Below are positions 1 through 10,439 of a stretch of 64,000 nucleotides of DNA, piece by piece. Each line of letters begins with the position of its first letter. Positions within the stretch are counted from its first letter, which is position 1. The stretch covers positions 2,728,001 to 2,792,000 of the forward strand of contig BTPP01000002.1 in the NCBI GenBank assembly GCA_037102815.1. The letters run 5' to 3'. The notes under the pieces are model-generated. The model was not told the DNA's origin and made no database searches. It saw only the letters and a program-made list of their open reading frames with translations. This stretch comes from Neurospora intermedia (taxonomy: Eukaryota; Ascomycota; Sordariomycetes; Sordariales; Sordariaceae). The position numbers were made by a program, and so were the translations under genes.

Positions 1-746
1 CTTAGCCTTTTTCTCTCGCGATCTCAAGGCGAATTCTGCCGTCTTCCTCAGTGATAAGTGTTTGCCTTTGCACTGCTCCTCTCGATCGACAATGTTATGA
101 CTGGCAGTTCTACCATATAAGCACTGAGCTTTCAGAGAGGAGACCGTAGGTGCCTCGGTGGTTCTCATCTGTCTCCTAAAGTACTTTCTTACGCAGAAAA
201 GAACGAAATCTGTCTATGCCCCTCTTTATATCCATTTAGTTAATAGTGGTAATGATACATGTAGCGTACATCGATGCCGAAGGGGGCAAACCAAATGAGT
301 CTGCAACAGATTGTTCGGGTATTGAGGAACGAACAAACTGTTGCGCGCAATGTGCCCAAAATATGTATGAAGTCAACTCATCTCGTACATGATCCATCCC
401 CGTCTCCTTTTCTCCGGGAATCGCGAGATTTGCCGCCCATTTCGCCGCTTTCTCATCGAATCCGAACCCGACTTCCAACGCATGGTCCAACTGAAGCCGC
501 AGCAGGTGCAGAGTATCCCATCATCCGAGGCTGCCTTGAAAATGCAACAAGCACTATAGAGCGTACCCGCGGTGACTAGCGAATAGAGTTACCATCCCCT
601 AGTGAATATGGTGCATGCAAAAAAACTGGGTGTGCGCGGCTTCCATTGTCCATTGCCGAAATCTGCCGCTCTGAGACGGTAGAGAGTGACTGCCGTTCTT
701 CCCCCCATCTCCCCTTCTCATTCCCTCGCTCCTAACTGGACCTCCT
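1..746. other. Intergenic, downstream of nam9
   Basis: This stretch lies 3' of the minus-strand nam9 gene. Only open frames of about 100 codons or fewer are present, and none shows a recognisable domain or splice-linked continuation. I see no RNA gene or repeat here. A neighbouring gene may begin to the left of the window. Confidence 0.6.
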
Positions 747-2400
747 TTAACCTCTCCGCAAATACCAGTTGAACGCAAGTTGGTTGATAGTGGGAGAGAA
801 AGGCGACGGTACTTCAGACTCGCCCGGGCGCGCCACGGGGTGGCGGAGGTAGACGGCCGCGCAAATGTTCTGGTTGACCTCGAGGTAGCGGGGGATGAAC
901 GCGAAGGCGGACATGTAGTTGCGCGGCCTCCAGGGGGTCATGTACGGCTTGCTCGGGTCGATCTCGTTGTCCTCGTGCTCGTCGTTGTACTCGATCACCT
1001 TCTTGAGCACCTGGCGCGACTGCTTGTCAAGCTTCTTGCTCAGCTCCTTGGCCGCCTCCTCCTGCTGGATGGCCTTGGAAGGGGAGACCGCAAGGCGCTC
1101 GAGAAGCATCGTCAGGTCGTCCACCACGTTACCGGTTGGCGAAACGGACCCGTCGCGCCGCTGCGCTTGCTTGATGGCGGCCTTGATGTCACGCTTCAAA
1201 GCGCGCAAGGCTTGCTTGCGCGTCGCGGAGAGCTGGTGAGACGGCGAGTCGGCGATGTGCTTGGCGTACTGCAGCAGACGTTGGAGCTGCAGGAGTTCGT
1301 ACTTGCGGTTCCAGGCCTCGTCGAACTTGGAGGTGTCGACTTGCTTCTCCTTCTTGCCGGACGTGGAGGTCGCTTCTTGTGCCTCTCCTTCCTCGGCCTC
1401 CTCGGCCTCCTCATCCTTCTCTTCGGCGGCTTCCTGTGCTTCCTCCGCAAGCTCCTTCTTGGCGGCCTTCATAGCCGCGGCGAGGAGCTTCTTGTCCTTG
1501 GGCGCACCGGTCGCATAGAGGACGCGCTCGACGTCGACTTGGAAGAGATCGCCAGGGTTCAGGAGGTAACCGGGGTGTTTCATCTGTAAAAGGATCGCGT
1601 GGTGTTAGCACCGAATTCAGCAGCTTTGGCATGGGTTCACCATATTAAGGGATTCGGTATTGGAACGTTGTGATGGTGTACATGCCTTCTTGCCGTTGAC
1701 GGTGACGGCACCGTGCACAACCATCTGGCGCGCCTGTCTCGCACTGCTGGCAAAGAGGGCTCTGAATATGGCGATATCGAGGCGTCTCTCGAGAGGCGCA
1801 AAGGTCATTTGCTCGTACGGCGTGGGAACCTTCCTGCCCGGGTTGGCGATGACTTGCTTGGCAGGTTTCTCGTCGGCGGTCTTCTCGTAGGCTGGGGGCT
1901 CAGAGAGGCCGGAACCGCGGCCGGCGGCTTGTTCGCTGCCGTTATATTTGGCCATGTATGCCGGGTCCATGTTAACGACGGCCGGTAGGCGACGGCTAAA
2001 CATGCGCGCCCATTTGCGTTCCTTGATGTGCTCGCCGTGGTATGCTCGTGTCAAGGACTTGGCGAGCCATTTCTGCTGGAAGAATGTCTTGCCGCTGATT
2101 CTGGGTTCTCTCCCGGCCGTAGCCAGGTTGTACAGGTTATATTTGTTCCATGTCGGCCTGATGGGCTATTTGGAAGAAGAAGAAGCGCACACGAAATACG
2201 TCAGCATGATCGAGTGTGGTGGGTGTGTTGGGTGTCGTGGCAATGGGACTGGTAGGTAGTAGGTAATGGGGCAAATGGGGTGATGCGGCGGCGACGGCGA
2301 CGATGACCAAAAGCAGACTCGGCGACGGCGGCATAAAACACCGAATAGCACATACCTTTTTCTTCAAACTGTGGTACTTGAACAACCTCCGGATCTTCAT
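747..2400 (-). CDS. nam9: Mitochondrial small-subunit ribosomal protein uS4m (NAM9)
   Basis: The product is the mitochondrial homologue of ribosomal protein S4, which binds small-subunit rRNA early in assembly of the mitochondrial ribosome. Three exons are inferred: 2400-2356, 2165-1686 and 1583-747, giving 453 aa. The short first exon encodes the basic start [15 protein letters not shown]. Exon 2 opens with [12 protein letters not shown], typical of mitochondrial S4, and carries the S4 RNA-binding domain ([22 protein letters not shown] followed by [12 protein letters not shown]) at about residues 135-175. Exon 3 starts [17 protein letters not shown] and has a long K/E-rich insertion before a conserved tail ending [12 protein letters not shown]. 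Keeping the frame between exons 2 and 3 needs a GC donor (GCATGT at 1685-1680) joined to a normal CAG acceptor. Family identity is secure; the GC-AG junction is inference. Confidence 0.9.
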
Positions 2401-3515
2401 GTTGGGTGTGTGTTTGGAGGAGCTTCGGGGATCGGATCGGACTGTAGGCCCCGTGCTTTTGGCGAAGTGGACGGACCGGTTCGGCGCAGGTTGTTTGGAG
2501 ATTGTCGAGTCCGGAGCGGTCCGGGGCACCTAGCAGCACTGCCAACGAGGGGAGCTTCCCGGGGGCCCTTCCACCTCTTATCGGGCGCCGTCCTCCGAAA
2601 ATTATTTCAGACCCGAATTGGAGCACGCGCTCGCCCATTGGTCGCATTCACGTGAGAAGCTCGGGCCACTGTGCGCGTCAACTCCAGGCCGGATGGTGGG
2701 GAACTGGCAGGCACAAGATGCGGGAGCTAGAGCGTATACGGTATAGCTCCGCAACCTCTTGGCGGATTGCGGGTGCAAGTGGAGTGGGGCTAGAAGCAGA
2801 GTCGGGCGGTAGAAACTGGCACAAAAAGTCTAAAACCAAAGGCGGTTCCCTTGGAGCTGGGTGGAGCTGATTTGGTTGCTGTTGGTTGCTTCGCTCTTTT
2901 TTGCGCTGAGGGGAGGTTTTGACAAGTGCAGTCCCCGATATGACTCCAATGCCGACAGACCCTGGAAAGAGTCAGGGCAGATGGTTTACGCTGCTGTATG
3001 ATGATGGAAGGAAAGAGCTCAGGATTAGATGGACAAGATTGAATAAATTCTCAATCTTTGACAAGGGAATTGGAGTGTTTGTTACAGTTCAGAATTCTCG
3101 GATTTGACAGGCAGCAAAGCGGAAGGTCGATTTACCTACCTGACTTAGACTTCACACACGTCCTGGGATTTGGTGGTGAATGGCCGTCTTTGCTGTCGCG
3201 TCGATCAACAATCAACCCTGCACCAACCCAACACCATTCCCCCACTGCACCCTGCAATAACATTTTGCGCCTACCGCCCCAAAACTGGAGTGCACCTCAA
3301 GGACCCACTAAATAATTTCGTCGTTTTGCCTGCTTGGTCCCCAGTCTCCAGTGCACTTTCTACATTTTCATCATCCATTCACCATTATCTCTCTCCCGGC
3401 CATCTACATCCATTCTTCTCTTCCGCGCACGCGCGTCACGTTAGACGGTCAATTGCCTTTACAGCCGCTTGTACTTCACCTTTTCAAATACCTACAGACC
3501 ACCCCGACCTTCATC
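2401..3515. promoter_or_regulatory. Divergent intergenic region between nam9 and the La gene
   Basis: This 1.1 kb region separates two genes transcribed away from each other, so it must hold both promoters. The part near 3200-3510 is rich in CT/CA tracts and looks like the 5' leader of the La gene. No protein-coding exon is supported. No specific factor site can be called with confidence. Confidence 0.5.
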
Positions 3516-4767
3516 ATGAGCGATACCACCGCCAACACTGAGGCTGCGCCTGCCGTCGAGAATGTTCAGACCGAGGTCCAAACCGAGACTGTAGAGGCCC
3601 CCGTCGCTGAGGCTGCCCCCGCCGCCGAGGAGGCTCCCAAGACTGAGGATGCCAGCAAGGAGGAGGAGAAGAAGCCTGAGGCTACCAAGTCTATCGACCG
3701 CGCCGACTACAAGAACAACAGGAAATACGATCCTTCGACCCAGCCCGTCACTGACGATCCCGTCAAGATCCGCAACCAGGTACGCTCAGACTCCAAACAA
3801 AAACTGGCATACTGCATGTCACCGTGTCTAACAAATAGTCTTAGGTCGAGTTCTACTTCAGCGACAGCAACCTCCCTACCGATAAGTTCATGTGGGAGAC
3901 GACCGGAGGCGTGGAGAACAAGCCTGTTTCGCTCAAGACCATCTGCAGCTTCAAGCGCATGCAGATGTTCCAGCCCTACTCGGCCGTTGTCGCTGCGTTG
4001 AAGGAGAGCGCCTTCTTGGATGTGTCTGGCGAGGAGGGCCAGGAGACGGTCAAGCGCAAGAAGGCCTACACTTCGTCCTCTGATGCGCAAAAGGCCCGTC
4101 TGGCTGCCAGCGTTTACGTCAAGGGTTTCGGCGAAGAGACCGGATCCACTCAGTTCGACATCGAGGCTTTCTTCACCAAGTTCGGTCAGGTCAACCTGGT
4201 GAAGCTGAGGCGTAACGAGGAGAACAAATTCAAGGGCTCGGTCTTCGTTGAGTTTAAGACGGAAGACGAAGCCAACGCCTTTGTTGCCCTGAACCCCGCC
4301 CCCAAGTGGCAGGACCAAGAGCTCGTCATCAAGAAGAAGAAGGATTACCTGGACGAGAAGACCCAGCTCATTAAGGAGGGTAAGATGGAGCCCGGCACCA
4401 GCAAGAAAAAGATCTTCTTCGAGGGCAGCATCAAGGGTGCCGAACGTGGCCGCGGACGTGGCGGCCGCAGCGGTGGTGACAAGGGTGACTGGAAGTCGCG
4501 TCGTGATAACGACCAGAGAAACGGCTTCAAGGGTGGCCGTGGTCGTGGAAGGGGTGGCCGCGGTGGCCGTGGCGGCCGTGGTGGTCGCGACAACCGTGAC
4601 CGCAACAACGAGTAAGTTACAGCCATCCGACAACTGGGTTTCGGACATTTACTAACGTGTGGTACAGTAACAACAACAAGCGTGCCCGTGAGGATGATGG
4701 AGACAAGAGTGCTGAGCCAGCGGCGAAGAAGGTCGACACTAAGACTGAGGCTGTCGAGCAGCAATAG
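3516..4767 (+). CDS. La-type RNA-binding protein with RRM and RGG tail
   Basis: La proteins bind the 3' oligo-U end of new RNA polymerase III transcripts and protect them; they act mainly in the nucleus. Three exons are inferred (3516-3779, 3845-4611, 4668-4767). The first ~75 residues are acidic and Ala/Glu-rich. The La motif follows across the first splice junction: KIRNQ joined to VEFYFSDSNLPTDKFMWE, then SFKRMQMFQPY. An RRM runs from about ASVYVKGFGEET to FKGSVFVEFKTEDEANAF. After a lysine-rich stretch comes an RGG/GRG-repeat tail (about 4440-4610). The last exon encodes NNNKRAREDDGDK and an acidic end; the KRAR stretch could be a nuclear signal. The second intron is joined GA/T to give Asp. 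The domain order fits genuine La (Lhp1/Sla1) better than LARP1 or LARP4, although the RGG tail is not part of yeast Lhp1. Confidence 0.92.
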
Positions 4768-5821
4768 AAGGCCGACATTGATATGCTCCAGGTTCTGGGC
4801 CGGACGGACTGATGACTTGTTCCTGATGAATAATTCTCGAGGCTGTAAAACATTCGGACGGCGTTATATGGGTGGTGTTTGTTTTAAACTTAAAAGGGCA
4901 GGGATTTCGTACTACAACATCCGATATTGACCTTGATAGCGTGCTGTGGTTATTGCATGCAAATATATACGCAGTATAAAGGCGATGGTGTTAGAAGTAA
5001 GCATTGTATTACTTTTACTAGACAAGTTGAGTGAACGGACTACTAGGTACTTTATCATGTCAGACTTTGATGTTGTTGTTCCCTCAAGAATGAAAAGTTG
5101 TGGTCTCTGATAGCTCAAAAATCGCCGACTGGATCATGTGCAGATACCAAGGTGACGCGGCCATAGTCGATGGTTTGGGTAGATAATGTGACAGTCTTCA
5201 GATGGTTTGGGGAAACAGCCATTCATTTACTGAACAATCATTTTCTTTCATGCTAGGCCTTCCGAGGCCTTCCAAGCTGAGCACGCCTACTTCTATGATC
5301 TCGTTACCAGACCGCAAGTCCCCATTTACCAGCTTGAGTCTTATGGTGCTATAATTCAATGTCTGGGCGTTTTGTTGGCTACAAGAACGGGATGAGCACA
5401 TGATGTAAGATGGAGTTCAAGTAGTGTATAGTGCAGTTTGGGGGCTGGACGCAACGAATGAGATGCGGTGTCTCGATCAAGGCACGAAAACAGACACAGT
5501 GCTCGAGATCCTCATCAGATGCTTGGAGGAACCTCCGTTCGACCAATGATATTGCCGAGAAAACCTCGCCATGGGCAATGATCATGATTACTAACATTAT
5601 TATAGCGTGTGTAGAAACAATTCAGAGCCTTTACAACTTGCAACTAGGTAGAGGTTCAGAGCTGCTCACGCACTACGAATCGACAATTATTGTCACTCGA
5701 CACGATAGGGGTCCAAGTCATTTTGGCCCTCAGACCAGAACAGTCTTTCACGGAGTCCCAGCAGCCTTGTCTCTTTATTTCGTGTACTGCTACGAAGCAC
5801 AAGTCGACGACTGTTACATAT
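4768..5821. other. Intergenic, La gene to xlr-1 leader
   Basis: This region holds the 3' flank of the La gene and the distal upstream region of xlr-1. Open frames are short (163 codons at most), AT-leaning and without recognisable domains. No repeat or RNA gene was seen. Confidence 0.55.
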
Positions 5822-6619
5822 GCCTGCGTACCCGAGCACATCAACTGGGTAAGGTACCTGAAGGAAACAGCACGTACCAGCCGACGTCCCGAGTCTTGGT
5901 TGGGGGGGAATTTGGGGTTTAGTTCAAACTTCGCTTCCATTTTATTGATCATCAACCACTTCACCTCACGTCCAACGGTGAATAAGAGAACGGAAGATCC
6001 GCAACATCTCAGGGGCTTATTCAATAGCCTTTTTGCTTTTTTCTGAGCCGCCCGTCTGCTTGTTGAACGTCCCGCTTGCGCCGGCGTTCTCTAATCGCTT
6101 GTTCGGCCTCTTGTCCTCTTCTCACCCGGCCTTGAACTCTGACTCAAGAGCCGTCTTGACCAACCCGGCCGCCCCCATCGCCATCACTGTTGTGACTTTT
6201 CTCTTCCCGAAATCCCTACCCCGGACTACCCCGGATCTCCCTTGCCTCTGTTTGGCTGTCTTGACCCACGCCCACGCTGTGAGGACCGTGGAGTTCTGTT
6301 GCCGACCTCGACGGGGCTTTGCGGAGGATATCACTGTTGGTTGGGATACAACGTCTATCGTCTGCGACTCTGATAATCGTTCAAGAGATCCTCCATCGCT
6401 TCAGTCGCACACAGTTCTCAGTCCAACACCGGACCCCAAGAGCTGAGGCCCCGGGGACTCCCCGCCAATTCCCCGCAATCCCGCACCCTGGTATAGAACC
6501 TATCGGCCAGACGATATCAGGCGTCACAATTCCGTTCTGGGTCTTGCTTGCTGTCACGGTCTTGCCAGAGCCACTATCACGGCTCGTACTTGGCAAATCA
6601 CCAAGGTGCTCCCCGGCAG
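5822..6619 (+). promoter_or_regulatory. xlr-1 proximal promoter/leader without ATG, with CreA/CRE-1-type sites
   Basis: Reading the plus strand from the ATG at about 5819 to the xlr-1 start codon I find no ATG, about 800 nt, so a long leader here would be free of upstream ORFs. The sequence is CT/CCG-rich. At least six matches to the carbon-catabolite repressor consensus SYGGRG (CYCCRS on this strand) occur: near 6219, 6229, 6449, 6460, 6471 and 6611. In Aspergillus and Trichoderma the orthologous regulator genes are repressed by CreA/Cre1, so CRE-1 control is a reasonable inference. The consensus is short and degenerate and individual sites are not proven. Confidence 0.4.
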
Positions 6620-9600
6620 ATGAACAGTTCGGATGTTCAAATGATGTCTTCTCAAGATGCGCCAGGCTCAGCCGGACTCGCCCCCGACAACATCGCCACT
6701 TCGTTACCGTCTAAGAAGAAGTCTAGGCGAGGCGCTGACCCTGCCAACCAAAAGCGAAGATGTGTGAGCACGGCCTGCATCGCCTGTCGGAGGAGGAAGT
6801 CCAAGTGTGACGGCGCCCTTCCGAGTTGCGCGGCCTGTGCCAGTGTCTACGGCACCGAGTGCATCTATGACCCAAATTCAGATCACCGCCGCAAAGGCGT
6901 CTACCGGGAGAAGAACGATAGCATGAAAGCCCAGAACGCCACACTGCAGATTCTAATAGAGGCCATTTTGAATGCTTCCGAGGAAGATGTGCTCGACATT
7001 GTGAGGAGGATTCGCACCTGTGACGACCTTGACGAAGTAGCCGAGTCCATCCGCAGGGATGAGAAGAACGCAACAGCAACCAACGACAACGATGACAGCG
7101 ATGAACCCACCCAAGCTGGCAGAGATGACGCTACCAGCCGGGCCGTTGAGGGTGAGAGAGACTTGGCCCGTAAGATGGGAGAGCTCCGAATCGAAAATGG
7201 TTCTGTTCGTTTTATTGGAGGTACCTCGCACCTCATATATCTCAGTGAGCCGACAGATGCCTCTGAAGAACCGGAGCTTGAAACTCGCCTGTCGACCTGC
7301 AATGAGGATCCAATTACCACCTGGACAGAGGTGACCAAGAATCCTCAACTCATCATCCATCTTGTCAACATGTATTTCAACTGGCACTATCCTTACTTCA
7401 CCACGCTGTCTAGAAGCTTGTTTTATCGGGATTTCATCAAGGGAAAGCCGGCTGGCCAACCACGCTCCACTGTTTACTGTTCGTCGCTCCTGGTCAATGC
7501 CATGCTCGCGCTTGGCTGTCACTTCACAAGTGTTGACGGTGCCTTTGCGGTACCTGGGGACAGCAGAACCAAGGGTGATCACTTCTTCGCCGAGGCCAAG
7601 AGACTGATTGTTCAGAACGACGAGTATGAAAAGCCAAGGCTCACCACCGTGCAAGCTCTGGCGCTTATGTCAGTGCGAGAAGCAGGCTGCGGGCGGGAAG
7701 CGAAAGGCTGGGTGTACAGCGGCATGAGCTTCAGAATGGCTCAAGACATTGGTCTGAATCTAGACATTGGATCGCTGGACGAAAAGGAGGTGGATGCCCG
7801 GAGAATCACCTTTTGGGGTTGCTTTGTGTTTGACAAGTGCTGGTCAAACTATCTCGGGCGGCTACCACAACTTCCCAAAAACACTTATAACGTTCCGAAG
7901 TATGATGTGTTTCCAGACGAAGATGCTGAACCGTGGTCTCCTTATACCGACGCAGGCTTCGACCAGTCTTGCAAGCAGCCATCTAGGACACGGGCTATAG
8001 GCTTACAGTTGTCGAAACTCTGCGAGATCAGTAGTGATCTTTTACTATTTTTCTACCACCCGAGTCATATTGGAAGATCGAGCGGCAAGTCAGCTGAGCT
8101 CAAAAAGCTTAGCGAACTTCATCGGCGTCTGGAAGACTGGAGAACGGAGCTGCCAAAGGAATTCGAACCCAAGGATGGCCAGTTACCCAATGTCATTCTC
8201 ATGCAGTAGGTTTTCTCACTCTCTACGTACCCAAGACTGGGCGGAGTTGCTTACCTTTTCACAGCATGTTTTATCATCTACAGTATATCCATCTATTCCG
8301 ACCCTTTCTAAAGTACACAAAGGAAGCTTCGCCCCTGGAGAAGGTCCAGCCCCGAAGAATATGCACAACCAACGCTAATAGCATATCCAAACTTATGCGA
8401 CTTTACAAAAAGCTATATAACCTCCGGCAAATATGTAACATTGCCGTATACATGCTGCATTCTGCCTGCACAATACACATGCTTAACTTGCCCGAGAAAA
8501 CTGCCAAACGGGATATAACCCACGGCGTTAGACAGTTGGAGGAGATGGCTGAAGACTGGCCTTGTGCGCGGAGAACATTAGGTATCATCAGCGTTCTAGC
8601 TAGGAAGTGGAATGTCGAACTACCCGAGGAGGCCGCCATCGTCTTGAAAAGGACAGACGAAAAGTACGGAATGTTTAGCACTTCCGAGGTCCCCTCACCC
8701 AACAGGACGGCCCCTTCTCTCGCTCCATCTTCGCCTGCACCTCCTTACACCCCAGAAGCGTCTCTGCTTTTTTCTACAACAGCCGCCGCAGTACTGGAAC
8801 AACAACCGTACAGTCCAATGACACTATATAGCCACCCAACTCCTCCGCATCTTGCTCCAGAGAGTATATCCGATCCCGGAATGTCGCCTAATCTAGTCAC
8901 CTTCTCCGACCTGCCTGATCCGTCCGCTCCCATCATCCCCCAGCAACAGCAGAACATGCAGGCTATATCTAGCTTAAGCCAAAACAATATGCTTCACCAA
9001 CATCACCACCACCATCTTCAAAACCAACATCAACCCCAACAGCCACACCATAATCACATGACCTACCAGCAGCAACAACATAACCTGCTCACCCACCCGG
9101 TGAGCGCCTCATCCATGTCCATGAGCGACACTCTCGCCACCATTACGGCATGGGGTATACCAACCTCTTCACCCGGCAACAACAATAACAATAACATTGT
9201 ATCCCAACCTCCACATCATCAAAATCAACAGCAGCAGCAACAGCCACAACGACAACGATATCCCACAGTTGGATCACTCGGCACAAACACCGTGAAGCAT
9301 CCAGCGGCTACCTCGCAGACCTTTACTCCAGCCCAGTTACACGCGAATAACTTGGCGACTGCAACGAGGTCGACAGCTTCCAACCACAACAGCAGCAAGA
9401 GCATTGGCCGACACGTGAGCCCCAGCTCGATCTACGCCATTGATGGACAGGATTGGTACCTGAAGGATGGCGTCACCTGGCAACAAGGCTTTGAGGGGTG
9501 GGATCTGGAAGGTGGTGGAGCAGGCACAGCTACAAGCACTGGTGGTATTGGGGATGGGGGTGGACCTGCCGGTGGTGCTGGTGATAGCATGGTGAGGCTA

Positions 9601-9644
9601 GCTCCTCGAGGGAATATTGGCGGCGGTAGTACAGGACAACAACG

Positions 9645-9681
<37 letters not shown>

Positions 9682-9885
9682 GAGGCTAATATGTTCGCGT
9701 ATCATCACGGGGCAGAGAGAGGGGGAGATGGTATAGAATCGACGGGCATGGGTATGACGACGGTAGGAGGTGGAGGAGGAGGAGGGTTCGATCCAATAGG
9801 AGGATCTGGGTTGTTGGATGATTTGGTGGGTCTGGATGAATTGGGCAGCTTGGACGGGTTGGGACATCTCCCAGGTCTAGATTGA
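6620..9885 (+). CDS. xlr-1: Zn2Cys6 transcription factor XLR-1 (XlnR/Xyr1 family)
   Basis: XLR-1 is the nuclear activator of xylanase and xylose-catabolism genes and helps induce cellulases on plant cell walls. Two exons (6620-8205 and 8265-9885) are joined by a 59 nt intron, restoring LMHMFYHLQYIHLFRPF; the product is 1068 aa. The Zn2Cys6 cluster is near the N-terminus: C53, C56, C63, C70, C73 and C81 in CIACRRRKSKC...CAAC...C, followed by the basic linker DHRRKGVYREKND. The fungal-specific regulatory domain follows, with FNWHYPYFTTLSRSLFYRDF and RRITFWGCFVFDKCWS. The C-terminal third has H/Q/N-rich tracts, a poly-Q run (9635-9681) and Gly-rich stretches around a conserved block, YAIDGQDWYLKDGVTWQQGF, which belongs to the XlnR C-terminal activation region. 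ATG 6620 is the first ATG after the ATG-free leader; the open frame upstream contains only non-ATG codons. I am confident of the family and of orthology. Confidence 0.96.
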
Positions 9886-10439
9886 GTTTGGGTTTTTCTC
9901 ATGTGATTTGAATCGAAGGACACGGGGTTTGGAAAAGGAAATGGATGGGTAGAGGTGGAATCCGGACACATATATATATACCCATGGTTGAGAGAATAAA
10001 TGTGATACTGTCATTATATACACGAATTTCTTCAAAAGAACTTCAGGAAGAAGCTATTTTAGGTGTCATGGTGATTCAAAGCTTGCATAAATACTTAGCT
10101 GGACGGCAGGAAACTTTACAAGGAAGTTTTATTAAACTCCTGTCCATCGGATTATGGCAATTTAGGATTGTCCAAATTCTCCTAAACCCATCAAAATCTT
10201 TGACTTTCCTCTTGCTTAAAGACCACGCATAACAAAGCAGCGACCATAAGAAGATTACAAATGAACAGGGGGGCATGTCCAATATGTTTGGTCTATGCTG
10301 AGTCACTTTAGGTAGTTGTCTTTCACTTGAATACACATCCATTTCAAACAACTATATAGGTAGGTACTGTGTTCCATAGCTAGTCTGCCAGCTCGACGAC
10401 CCTCAACCACACGTCTCCAACTTTGTCATGTACACTCTT
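9886..10439. other. Convergent 3' region between xlr-1 and the HIT gene
   Basis: These 554 bases lie between two converging genes and should contain both 3' UTRs. The sequence is AT-leaning, with a TATATATATA run near 9970. No gene is supported. Confidence 0.55.

Noticed and set aside
780-1589. 269-codon open frame on the plus strand opposite nam9
   Set aside because: It mirrors the nam9 third exon in GC-rich DNA; composition is Leu/Gly/Arg/Val-heavy with no domain, whereas the minus frame continues the S4m protein.
6548-6619. N-terminal extension of XLR-1 by 24 codons
   Set aside because: The extension would begin at TTG; the first ATG is 6620 and the extension has no visible conserved motif.
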